DNA of 31,471 bases. It comes from Gammaproteobacteria bacterium. Lineage in GTDB: Bacteria; Pseudomonadota; Gammaproteobacteria; Cardiobacteriales; Wohlfahrtiimonadaceae. The position numbers and the translations under genes were made by a program. Under the pieces are notes generated by a model that saw only the letters and a program-made list of their open reading frames with translations, did not search any database and was not told where the DNA came from. The stretch covers positions 1-31,471 of the forward strand of contig BHEQ01000001.1 in the NCBI GenBank assembly GCA_003864535.1, given 5' to 3'. This document shows, one piece after another, positions 24,469-31,471 of this stretch (position 1 is its first letter; each line of letters starts with the position of its first letter).

Positions 24469-24825
24469 ATGACAAAACAACAAGAACGCGGCAAATTTGG
24501 TGAAGATTATGCCTTAAATTATCTAAAAGCACAGGGACTAATCTTATTAGAGCGCAACTATTTATGTCGTATGGGCGAAATTGATTTAATTATGACTGAA
24601 ACTGAGTTTTTAGTTTTTATAGAAGTGCGCTTGCGTGATCAAACCACATTCGCCCATGCTTTAGAGAGTATCACCTATACTAAACAGCGTAAGATTTTAA
24701 GAACCGCTGAGTTTTATATGCAGCAGAAAAATTATAAAGGCGCGTGTCGGATTGATGCAATTGGGATAGATATTAGCGATGGGCAATTTAAATTAGATTG
24801 GGTTAAAAATGCGATTAGTGGCTAA
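24469..24825 (+). CDS. yraN: YraN family protein (UPF0102), putative nuclease fold
   Basis: The 118-aa product has the UPF0102 pattern: GKFGEDYALNYLKAQG, then LERNYLCRMGEIDLIM with Glu37 and Asp39, then FIEVRLR with Glu52. This forms a restriction-endonuclease-like (Holliday junction resolvase-like) active site. No physiological substrate is established for the family. GGGAGA precedes the ATG. It diverges from rsmI with about 49 bp between start codons, the standard neighbourhood in proteobacteria. Confidence 0.95.
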   Translation: MTKQQERGKFGEDYALNYLKAQGLILLERNYLCRMGEIDLIMTETEFLVFIEVRLRDQTTFAHALESITYTKQRKILRTAEFYMQQKNYKGACRIDAIGIDISDGQFKLDWVKNAISG

Positions 24826-24892
24826 TTGCAATATGATATAATTTGAGCTTATAGGATTAATGTTAATATTTAGTGCAAGGAACTTGGTAATT

Positions 24893-26119
24893 ATGTTTGA
24901 TGTTGATGGTGATGATGTTAGGATTAAAGTAGCTTTAGATGTGGGTACAGCTAAAGTGCGTGTTGTTATTGGCGCGGTTCAATTAAATGGTGATATCCAA
25001 ATATTAGGACATGGTGAAGCCCCGTCAAAAGGCTTGCGTAAGGGCATGGTTACAAATATAGAGCATACGATTAATGCAATTGCTGCCGCTAAAGCTGAAG
25101 CTGAAACTAACTCTGAATTTGAAATTAATACCGTGAGTGCGATTATTTCTGGCAGCCAAATCACCACTTATCACTCAAGCGGTGCGATTAAAATTGCGGG
25201 TGATTCTGTAACCCTTAATGATATCAATGAAGTAATGGAAACAGCAACAGCATTAGCCTTGCCGCCTAATCAAGAAATCATCCACGCCTTTGCCAAAGAA
25301 TATGTAATTGATGGACAAAGAGAGATTAGAGATCCGCTGGATTTATCTGGCGTGAGGCTTGAAGCACACGTATATTTACTCGCTTGTGAGAAAACAATTA
25401 CCGCTAATTTAACCAAATGCATTGAAGCGTTACATATTAATATTGATAGCCTCGTCTTACAGTCGATATCAGCATCCGCCGCGGTATTATCTGAAGAGGA
25501 GAAGGAGAATGGCGTATGTTTAGTTAATATTGGTGCAGGCACGACAGATGTCGCTATTTTTTATAAAGGCGCATTATGTTACACCTCAATTTTGCCTATT
25601 GCAGGCGAGACGGTTACGAGTGATATTTCAAAAATGCAAAGAATCTCAACCCCATTGGCTGAGACGATAAAAATCAATTATGGGGCGTGCTCCCAAAAAT
25701 CAATTAATATTGATGAGATGGTGGAGCTTCCTCAAGCTAACAGTGTGAGCAAGCGCCTATCAAGACAAGCTTTGGTACAAGTTATTGAAGCACGTTATGA
25801 AGAGATTTTCGAGATGGTGCAAATAGAGATAGAAAGAAGTGGCTGCAATCATCTTCTTTCAAGCATCGTCCTAACAGGCGGAGGTAGCTTAATTTCAGGA
25901 CTAACTGATTTTGCCGAAGAGATTTTTCATTTAGATGCGCGTATCGGAATACCATCTGGCATTCGCGGCGGCTCACCGATCTTATCCCGACCTGAATATG
26001 CAACTGCTTTAGGATTATTATTAGATATTCAAAAAGATGATTATCACGGGCGTAAAAAAATAGAATCCAGCTTAGGACTATTTGGGAGAATTAAAAATTT
26101 TTCAAAAAAATACTTTTAA
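24893..26119 (+). CDS. ftsA: Cell division protein FtsA
   Basis: FtsA is an actin-like ATPase that tethers FtsZ to the inner membrane. From ATG 24893 it is 408 aa. Phosphate 1 is VALDVGTAKVRVVIG. The SHS2/1C region includes GEAPSKGLRKGMVTNIEHTI, AFAKEYVIDGQREIRDP and GVRLEAHVYLLAC. Phosphate 2 is VNIGAGTTDVAIFYKG and the adenosine motif is SSIVLTGGGSLISGL. It ends GLFGRIKNFSKKYF, the amphipathic membrane-targeting helix. An upstream ATG at 24860 adds 11 residues and has a poorly spaced ribosome binding site; 24893 has AAGGA 11 nt before it. Neither ftsQ upstream nor ftsZ downstream is present, so it lies outside the usual division cluster. Confidence 0.93.
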   Translation: MFDVDGDDVRIKVALDVGTAKVRVVIGAVQLNGDIQILGHGEAPSKGLRKGMVTNIEHTINAIAAAKAEAETNSEFEINTVSAIISGSQITTYHSSGAIKIAGDSVTLNDINEVMETATALALPPNQEIIHAFAKEYVIDGQREIRDPLDLSGVRLEAHVYLLACEKTITANLTKCIEALHINIDSLVLQSISASAAVLSEEEKENGVCLVNIGAGTTDVAIFYKGALCYTSILPIAGETVTSDISKMQRISTPLAETIKINYGACSQKSINIDEMVELPQANSVSKRLSRQALVQVIEARYEEIFEMVQIEIERSGCNHLLSSIVLTGGGSLISGLTDFAEEIFHLDARIGIPSGIRGGSPILSRPEYATALGLLLDIQKDDYHGRKKIESSLGLFGRIKNFSKKYF

Positions 26120-26127
26120 GATTATTG

Positions 26128-26141
26128 TAACTGCTCAGCAG
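26128..26141. repeat. Palindromic repeat relic, copy D
   Basis: TAACTGCTCAGCAG follows the ftsA stop by 8 bp. It matches the first 14 bases of copies B and C with one or two changes, but the G/C-rich hairpins are missing. Beyond it, up to the terminator at 26333, I see only AT-rich sequence without a gene. Confidence 0.5.
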
Positions 26142-26332
26142 TATTAACATATTTATTTTTATATACTACGCCTTGAATATCAAATAATGACAACCTTAAA
26201 TCAACCAGCTAAATATTATTAAAATAGGATCATAAAATTCTAGATAACCATATTACGCATGCTCTTAAAAGTATAATCGAGTAAGCGAACTTTCATCGCC
26301 TAGTTGTAATCCATGCCCGTCACACCCAAATC

Positions 26333-26362
26333 AAAAAGGCCAGCATTAATACTGGCTTTTTT
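26333..26362. terminator. Bidirectional terminator between ftsA and hicB
   Basis: AAAAAGGCCAG (26333-26343) and CTGGCTTTTTT (26352-26362) form a 5-bp G/C stem (GCCAG/CTGGC) extended by a G-U and A-U pairs. T runs lie on both strands, so it can end ftsA transcripts from the left and hicAB transcripts from the right. Confidence 0.85.
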
Positions 26363-26386
26363 AAAATTCAAATTAAACTACTAAAA

Positions 26387-26803
26387 CTACTGGACACTTA
26401 ACACAAGTGTTTTATCAAGCTTAGCTAACGCACTTGCGATAAAGTCAATTTTAGTTGCATGATGTAAATTAACTAACCTAGTTACTTGTTGCTTTTGCAC
26501 CTGTAAACGCCGAGCTAATTCAGATTGGCTTACATTTTGCGAGATTAGCTCATTTAACAATAAAACTTTAGCCCATGCGCTCGCAGGTAATTCAATTAAC
26601 ACATCTCCTTCTTGCGCTACGCTTGGAGTCGGTACGATCCGTTTTTTGTCAAAATAAAAATCTAACGCGACTAAAAGCACATCTTGTGCCATAAACAGTG
26701 CGTCGTCATAATTATCGCCGCATGTTGCAGCTTCTGGTATATCTCTACAAATAACTGTATAAAGCCCTTTTTCATTTTTTTCAAAGCTGGCAGGATAATA
26801 CAT
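26387..26803 (-). CDS. hicB: HicB antitoxin
   Basis: HicB blocks HicA and represses the hicAB operon. The 138-aa product equals the length I recall for E. coli HicB and aligns throughout. The N-terminal partial RNase H-like fold (MYYPASFEKNEKGLYTVICRDIPEA) is followed by ALDFYF and WAKVLLLNELI. A C-terminal helix-turn-helix (QSELARRLQVQKQQVTRLVNLHHATKID) is for operator binding. AAGGGG (26810-26815) precedes the ATG. It is the second gene after hicA, with a 64-bp gap occupied by a perfect hairpin. Confidence 0.96.
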   Translation of the reverse strand: MYYPASFEKNEKGLYTVICRDIPEAATCGDNYDDALFMAQDVLLVALDFYFDKKRIVPTPSVAQEGDVLIELPASAWAKVLLLNELISQNVSQSELARRLQVQKQQVTRLVNLHHATKIDFIASALAKLDKTLVLSVQ

Positions 26804-26833
26804 AAAAACCCCTTATTCACATGGCATAAATTA

Positions 26834-26863
26834 CACCCTTTTAGCGTGTAAGCTAAAAGGGTG
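26834..26863. repeat. 12-bp perfect inverted repeat between hicA and hicB
   Basis: CACCCTTTTAGC (26834-26845) and GCTAAAAGGGTG (26852-26863) flank a 6-nt loop. On the minus-strand transcript it is a stable hairpin between toxin and antitoxin cistrons, without the long T run expected of a full terminator. It may set the hicA:hicB mRNA ratio or be a protein-binding palindrome. Confidence 0.9.
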
Positions 26864-26867
26864 GATC

Positions 26868-27044
26868 TTAATTAATTCCTAATTGCTTCAAAATATGCTT
26901 TCTCAGGGCTTCAGGAATTTCTTTGCTAGGGTGTCTTGGTAAGTGGCTGCATTTGTCGTTTAAATAAACCTTGGTGTGATTAGCACCTTCGTCAAATGTT
27001 GCTCCTTGCCTTGCCAACCATCTTTTAAACTCGCTTTGCTTCAT
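26868..27044 (-). CDS. hicA: HicA mRNA interferase toxin
   Basis: HicA cleaves mRNA independently of the ribosome through a dsRBD-like fold with a catalytic His. The product is 58 aa and easily missed because of its size. It begins MKQSEFKRWLARQGA and contains GANHTKVYL with the catalytic His23. It ends PRHPSKEIPEALRKHILKQL, very close to E. coli HicA in sequence and length. The ribosome binding site AGGAG lies 7 nt before the ATG. It precedes hicB, the normal order. Confidence 0.95.
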   Translation of the reverse strand: MKQSEFKRWLARQGATFDEGANHTKVYLNDKCSHLPRHPSKEIPEALRKHILKQLGIN

Positions 27045-27072
27045 TTACAACTCCTGTTTAAAAGATGCGTTT

Positions 27073-27100
27073 ATTATACACGGAAAAACCTTAAGGTAAA
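27073..27100 (-). promoter_or_regulatory. hicA promoter with an internal palindromic operator
   Basis: On the minus strand, TTTACC (27100-27095) and a consensus TATAAT (27078-27073) are 16 bp apart. The spacer overlaps the perfect 10-bp palindrome ACCTTAAGGT (27088-27097), well placed to be the HicB operator. Assignment of the operator is inference. Confidence 0.6.
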
Positions 27101-27263
27101 CCGTTTTGATTACCTCTACTATCTCTCTTTTCTTTGTCCATCCGTACGCAACCTTTAATAGTCTCAACATCTGAATAAGTTGTTATTTTTTAAAAAACTC
27201 ATAAAATAAAAAGAATGATTTATACTAACGCCCGTATTTTTGGCTTATTGATTAGGAGAAGCT

Positions 27264-28271
27264 ATGCTAACAGCATTTGTATTAAAAGACGGGCGCTTAG
27301 AGCAAACTCAAATAACTTCAAAACAAGATCTGAGTATGGACATGATCTGGATAGATATGGTCGATCCTGATGAATCAGAGCGTTTATTGATTGAAGAATA
27401 TTATAAATTTGAGTTGCCTGAAAAAACAGATATCAAAGATATTGAAGCTTCAGCAAGATTTTATGAGGATGAAGATGGGATCCATATCCACAGTTTCTTT
27501 CTCAATGATTTTGATGATAACGCAAATAACATAACCGTTGCTTTTTCAATTTACGGTGGGCGTTTATTCACGCTGCATGATCAAGATTTAACTGCATTTA
27601 GACTATATAGAATGCGGGCACGCAGACTTAATTCTGGTGATAAGGAAAGTGTAAGTGATGTTATGGATATCCTTTTAGGACTCCATGAAACTTCAATCGA
27701 GCACGTTGCGGATATTTTAGAGGGAATTTACTCAAAGCTTGAGACTGTAAGCCAACAAGTATTACGCCGTCAAAGTAAAGTACCTGAAACGGAGTCTGGT
27801 AAAGTTCCTTTAACCAAATCCTCACAAGATATGGCGTTTGCCTTATCTGAAATTGCAATCCAAGAAGATATTAACGGCAAAGCGCGGCTTTCTTTAATGG
27901 ATACGCGTCGTTCTTTATCATTTTTATTACGTGGTAAGTTATTAACACTCGAGCAAACTGAAGATGTAAAAGAGATTATGCGTGATATTGAATCACTTAC
28001 CAGCCATACATCTTTCTTATTTGATAAAGTCAACTTTTTGTTAGATGCCTCAATGGGGATGATCTCGCTTGAACAGAGCAAAATTATCAAAATATTTTCT
28101 ATCGCCTCCGTAGTTTTTTTACCACCAACCGTGGTTGCGAGTGTTTATGGGATGAACTTTGAGATTATGCCAGAGCTAAAATGGCAATACGGCTACATAT
28201 TTGCGCTAGCTTTGCTAGTTTTATCAGGAGTTACTCCATATTTATTTTTTAAACGTAAAGGTTGGTTGTAG
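27264..28271 (+). CDS. corA: CorA family magnesium/cobalt transporter
   Basis: CorA is a pentameric inner-membrane channel for Mg2+ (and Co2+, Ni2+). The 335-aa product has the long cytosolic alpha/beta and helical domain and two C-terminal membrane segments (IFSIASVVFLPPTVVASV and YGYIFALALLVLSGVTPYLF). Between them is the signature YGMNF (Gly296-Met297-Asn298) followed by EIMPEL, the selectivity loop. The terminal KRKGWL is the usual basic end. AGGAGA precedes the ATG. It forms a single-gene unit ending in a bidirectional terminator shared with the autotransporter gene. Confidence 0.96.
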   Translation: MLTAFVLKDGRLEQTQITSKQDLSMDMIWIDMVDPDESERLLIEEYYKFELPEKTDIKDIEASARFYEDEDGIHIHSFFLNDFDDNANNITVAFSIYGGRLFTLHDQDLTAFRLYRMRARRLNSGDKESVSDVMDILLGLHETSIEHVADILEGIYSKLETVSQQVLRRQSKVPETESGKVPLTKSSQDMAFALSEIAIQEDINGKARLSLMDTRRSLSFLLRGKLLTLEQTEDVKEIMRDIESLTSHTSFLFDKVNFLLDASMGMISLEQSKIIKIFSIASVVFLPPTVVASVYGMNFEIMPELKWQYGYIFALALLVLSGVTPYLFFKRKGWL

Positions 28272-28298
28272 CAGCTGTTTATTAATCCTCACCCATAA

Positions 28299-28334
28299 AA
28301 AAGACCACTACATAATAAAATGAAGTGGTCTTTT
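28299..28334. terminator. Bidirectional terminator between corA and the autotransporter
   Basis: AAAAGACCACT (28299-28309) pairs perfectly with AGTGGTCTTTT (28324-28334), with A/T tracts on both sides. It serves the convergent corA and autotransporter transcripts. Confidence 0.92.
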
Positions 28335-28385
28335 GTTTATCTTGATTAAAATTTATAAGTTTTAGTTTTAGTTTTAACTTTAAAC

Positions 28386-30257
28386 CTAAAAACTATAGCG
28401 ATAACCTACATTTGCTTGGATTTGATCAAATTTAGAGCCTGTAGAATAAGTTCCATCGACAAATAAATGATGTTGCTTATTAATTTGAGTTGTTAAGCCA
28501 ATCCCATTCTCCCATCTGCTACCGCCAAAATCGTGTTTTTCTTGGCTGCCATTTAAGCTATACGCTATTTTACCGCTGGCTTCTTTAATATAGCCTGTTT
28601 TAAAATACACGTTGAGCGGATTGCTGCCATCTTTAATCTCATACCCGACAATGCCACTAATACGTACTAGAGTTGAGTTATAGCTATCAAGATCAATTCT
28701 AGTTTGATTAGCAAGGCTTGAAGTACTGTTTTGATGTGCATAAGTTAGCTGCGCTTGTGGTTCGATATAGTATCCTGATTTGCTCTCACTAAGATAAAAG
28801 CGTTTGCCAAGCTCTAAACTTACGCTGCGTCCATTGCTGCTTGCATCGCTGTTGATTTGCCCATCATCAACACGTTTGATGTTAAAGCTATTTTTAAGAT
28901 GGCTATATTTAACCGTTGCATCAATATAAAAATCATTTGGCATAACATACGAGCCATAAACCCCAAAATGATAGCCTTTAACCGTACCATCTCCAGCGAC
29001 ATAATTTGTATTAGCATTGGTTGTACCTGCCATAACCCCAAGATATATATCAGAATTACTGATGCTTAGGCGTTTATCCACACCAATTTGCACACCTGTG
29101 TAATTCATATCAAATCCGCTAAGTTTGCCTGTCCCAAAAGAGTTGAACTTACCTGCAAATGCACGCACCCAAACACCTCCTTCACTATTGTCTACACTTC
29201 TAAGCTCGCCCATTCTTTGAAATAGAGTTTGAGTTTGGGCATAATTGAGTAAATAACCAACATTCAAGAAGTTACCTGAGTTATCTGCGCTATCTGTAAG
29301 TTCTCCGCCACCAGGAGGAGTTCCGCCATCAATAGGGGGCGTTCCACCATCAATAGGAGGAGAGATCGGTGTACTCACACCTGATGAGTATAGCTCCCAG
29401 TTATTGCTATCCGTACTGCTACGGCGAATATTGTACTTATAACCGCCAAGATCAACTGATTTAGTGTAGGCAAGCAAACTAAACTCTGCGATTCCATCTG
29501 CGGTATCAACTAAGAGTAATACCTCATCCCCAGTAGTTGCAAGATCACCACGGTTGATAACTCTTATATTATGAGAGCCTTCGCTTGTTCCTGTTACTAT
29601 AAGTTTATCTGCATCTGCCGTATCCATATTAATCCGCATCACAAAGTTGCCGTTATTCCCAGCAAGATCTTGTATATACAAAGCTGAACCTGTTTCATCT
29701 GCACTAAAATCAACGGTACTATTATTTAATGTAAGATTAGTTAATACCGAATCTTGAATCATATTCCAGCGACTGTCGGTAAGCTCCATGTTGACCACAC
29801 TGCCATTGATTTCATCAATAGATGTACCACCAGTTAAGACCGAACCTGCACTCATTTTTAAATCAATAATGCCATCACCATACGCATTAATTCCACCATC
29901 AATAGTCATTTTACCTGTGGCAGTGATTTTACTTTGATCATAAGGTTGACCGCTAACACTATCTCCTGTTTCAATAGCACTGCCTGTATTGTCGCTAAGT
30001 GTAATAACGGTGTCGCCCGTTAAGGTAACCTCACCACCATTATTAGCATAAACACCACGCCCTTCATTAAGCACATTGATACTTATATTATCGCCATCGA
30101 TTACAGTGTCCCAACCTATCGCCGCAACACCAGCAATAGCAGTAATAGCAGAAACGCTATTATCAAGGGTAATATCTGTATATTTTAGATTGATGCGAGC
30201 ATCACGATAATCTGCTATTGCTCCATATTCACCGCCAGAAAAAAGGTAAGCGTCCAT
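28386..30257 (-). CDS. Autotransporter (type Va), 5'-truncated by an IS66-type element
   Basis: The 623-aa frame is the C-terminal part of a classical autotransporter. A beta-helical passenger remnant (about residues 1-300, GGEVTLTGDTVITLSDNTGSA-type strands) leads to a proline-rich linker with repeated PPIDGGT (about 305-325). An outer-membrane beta-barrel (about 345-623; GVWVRAFAGKF, NYTGVQIGVDKRLS, GIGLTTQINKQHHLFVDG) ends NVGYRYSF with the terminal Phe used by the BAM complex. There is no signal peptide. The first four codons, MDAY, are encoded by the terminal inverted repeat of the IS element starting at 30246; upstream in frame is a stop at 30273-30275. The native 5' end is therefore lost or displaced beyond the element and the product cannot be exported. 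It is in effect a pseudogene. Confidence 0.88.
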   Translation of the reverse strand: MDAYLFSGGEYGAIADYRDARINLKYTDITLDNSVSAITAIAGVAAIGWDTVIDGDNISINVLNEGRGVYANNGGEVTLTGDTVITLSDNTGSAIETGDSVSGQPYDQSKITATGKMTIDGGINAYGDGIIDLKMSAGSVLTGGTSIDEINGSVVNMELTDSRWNMIQDSVLTNLTLNNSTVDFSADETGSALYIQDLAGNNGNFVMRINMDTADADKLIVTGTSEGSHNIRVINRGDLATTGDEVLLLVDTADGIAEFSLLAYTKSVDLGGYKYNIRRSSTDSNNWELYSSGVSTPISPPIDGGTPPIDGGTPPGGGELTDSADNSGNFLNVGYLLNYAQTQTLFQRMGELRSVDNSEGGVWVRAFAGKFNSFGTGKLSGFDMNYTGVQIGVDKRLSISNSDIYLGVMAGTTNANTNYVAGDGTVKGYHFGVYGSYVMPNDFYIDATVKYSHLKNSFNIKRVDDGQINSDASSNGRSVSLELGKRFYLSESKSGYYIEPQAQLTYAHQNSTSSLANQTRIDLDSYNSTLVRISGIVGYEIKDGSNPLNVYFKTGYIKEASGKIAYSLNGSQEKHDFGGSRWENGIGLTTQINKQHHLFVDGTYSTGSKFDQIQANVGYRYSF

Positions 30258-31242
30258 TAAACCCCATCTTGCCTAAAAATAAAAAGAATGATAACTGCTT
30301 TGTGTAAAAATATAAATTTTACCTTATGGTAGATTTATAAATCCAAATTTAATTTTAAAAAATATCGCAAAATACGCATAAATATTGCTCAAATAAGCAT
30401 ATTTTAGTATATATTACATGCAATATGATATATAATTAGTTATGAAAATTACTAATGAAGTAGAAAATAAAACAAACACTATAGCTCAAGAAAATACTGA
30501 GCTAAGGCTTGAGCTTTCAAAAGCAAAAGATTTGATCGCCTTCCTTTTGGAGCAACTTTATCTTTTAAAACATCAAAAATTTGGATCTTCTTCTGAAAAA
30601 ATGCTTAATCAGCCGAATTTATTCAATGACGCTGAGTGCATTGCTGATAATCTAGAAGAGCAAGATAAAAATAATATTATCACTGATGATTCTGAAAACA
30701 CTGAAAATTGCGAAGATTGCGAAGACGATTCAGAGCCTGATTTGGCTAATCCTAAAATGAATAAAAGAAAGGCTCTGCCTGACTATTTGCCGCGAACCAT
30801 TGTCAATCACGATCTTCCAGAATCAGAAAAAGAATGCCAAAAATGCGGCTCTGAGCTAAAATTCATGCGTACGGAAGATTCAGAGCAATTTATTTTAATT
30901 CCTGCAAAAATTGAAGTCGTTGTTAATAAACGTAATGTTTACAAGTGTACTTGCTGCGAAGGAGTCATCAAAACCGCCGCAAAGCCGCCGCAAGCTATTG
31001 AAAAATCTATCGCAAGTCCTTCATTATTAAGCTTTGTTATAATGTCTAAGCATGTAGATAGGCTGCCTTTATATCATATCAACAGTATGTTTGATCGCAT
31101 TGGCGTTCAAATTTCACGAACTACGCTCTCTAACTGGATGATTAAATGCGGTATTTTAGTTCAGCCGCTCGTAAATCTCATGCAAGAACGTATTTTAGAG
31201 CAAGAATGTATTCATATGGATGAAACTCGTGTTCAGGTACTT
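30246..31242 (+). mobile_element. IS66-type insertion sequence, left end and partial transposase
   Basis: GTAAGCGTCC at 30246-30255 is the characteristic terminal inverted-repeat start of IS66 elements and falls exactly where the autotransporter frame loses its 5' part. The element carries only a tnpC-type gene in the visible portion, with no tnpA or tnpB between the end and tnpC, as in the ISBst12-type subgroup. Similarity to transposase stops near 31242, so the right part is lost or displaced. No matching right end (CGCTTAC) is seen before the window ends. Confidence 0.75.
30385..30413 (+). promoter_or_regulatory. Candidate promoter of the IS66 transposase
   Basis: TTGCTC (30385-30390) and TATATT (30408-30413) are spaced by 17 bp. 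The start codon at 30442 has no clear ribosome binding site, so translation is probably weak. Confidence 0.35.
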
Positions 31243-31323
31243 AGTGTCTGTTCGGAAACTCTGCAAGCAGCCAATAATGATACGATGCATCTAAAATATA
31301 GCCAGAGTAGCATTAGCTTTTGA
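30442..31323 (+). pseudogene. tnpC: IS66 family transposase (TnpC), truncated
   Basis: The 293-aa frame begins with a leucine-zipper coiled coil (TELRLELSKAKDLIAFLLEQL), then KHQKFGSSSEKM, an acidic linker, and zinc-binding cysteines (CQKCG and CTCCEG). The IS66 core follows: VIMSKHVDRLPLYH, GVQISRTTLSNWM and IHMDETRVQVL, which holds the first Asp of the DDE triad. After VQVL (near 31242) the residues (SVCSETLQAANN...) no longer fit the family and a stop comes 27 codons later. Full-length proteins are about 500 aa, so the second Asp and the Glu are missing. It cannot transpose by itself. Confidence 0.85.
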
Positions 31324-31349
31324 GAGTTATTTTTAAATAAAAGTACCTG
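31234..31349. repeat. Segment bounded by 9-bp inverted repeats inside the transposase remnant
   Basis: CAGGTACTT (31234-31242) and AAGTACCTG (31341-31349) flank about 98 bp of unrelated sequence containing GTCTGTTCGGAAACTCTGCA, which resembles an IS5-type terminal repeat. It may be the end of a second insertion that broke tnpC. From 31350 to the window end I see no gene. Confidence 0.35.
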
Positions 31350-31471
31350 TTTAAGCCATTCACCTTAAAAAGATCACGCCATTACTGGATTGATTTCCAA
31401 ACAACTGATGCAGGTTAAAAAAAGTTATCCACTATTTTGTTAATATTTCTAAAATAATCTGGGTTGCATTA

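Noticed and set aside
26281..26300. GTAAGCG at 26281 as a second IS66-type end
   Set aside because: Only the first seven bases match the element end at 30246; the next bases differ and there is no transposase remnant nearby.
26313..26326. GCCCGTCACACC, identical to a universal 16S rRNA segment
   Set aside because: The match is 12 bases long and neither flank resembles rRNA, so chance is the simplest explanation.
1..31471. CRISPR arrays, tRNA and rRNA genes
   Set aside because: No regularly spaced direct repeats with unique spacers and no cloverleaf or rRNA sequence were found on either strand by reading.

Overview
The window is AT-rich chromosomal DNA of a gammaproteobacterium. Its core genes (accA, guaB, cmk, rpsA, ihfB, rimO, rsmI, yraN, ftsA, corA) encode proteins close to Pseudomonas/Enterobacteria-type homologues. 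I cannot name the genus. Several features suggest a host-associated bacterium: a beta-glucoside PTS, four toxin-antitoxin or Fic-type modules, an autotransporter and an IS66 element.

Layout. Positions 1-1026 hold the 3' part of a secreted hypothetical protein. Positions 1151-8284 are housekeeping: accA, guaB-cmk, rpsA, ihfB and rimO, with a strong terminator (6897-6934) and a long hairpin (6807-6861) between ihfB and rimO. Positions 8319-11951 carry a beta-glucoside operon. It has a promoter, a BglG/LicT-type ribonucleic antiterminator (RAT) overlapping a terminator, a fused PTS IIBCA permease and a GH1 6-phospho-beta-glucosidase. No antiterminator gene is present in the window. A G/C-rich palindromic repeat family sits between and after these genes and again before hsdR (10394-10501, 11954-12043, 12918-13018), with a short relic after ftsA.

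Positions 13052-22183 form an accessory block. It contains an orphan EcoR124I-like hsdR with no hsdM or hsdS, a DarT-DarG DNA ADP-ribosylation toxin-antitoxin pair, a convergent yefM-yoeB pair with a recognisable double TGTACA operator, an exported TPR protein, a class III Fic protein and a RhuM-family protein. A 43-bp degenerate copy of part of the TPR gene lies just beyond rhuM and looks like a recombination scar. Core genes resume with rsmI and an isolated cobL-like gene on the minus strand, then yraN and an ftsA that is not followed by ftsZ.

The right end has hicA-hicB (hicA is only 58 codons), corA, and an autotransporter whose 5' end has been replaced by the terminal inverted repeat of an IS66-type element. 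The IS66 transposase is itself truncated after its first catalytic Asp.

Functionally, the bgl genes would import and cleave aryl- or beta-glucosides under antitermination control. The central block is a cluster of defence and addiction modules. The strongest items for follow-up are the RAT without a nearby regulator, the composite hsdR-darTG-yefM/yoeB-TPR-fic-rhuM block with its scar, the IS66-autotransporter junction, and the structured RNA candidate downstream of ihfB.
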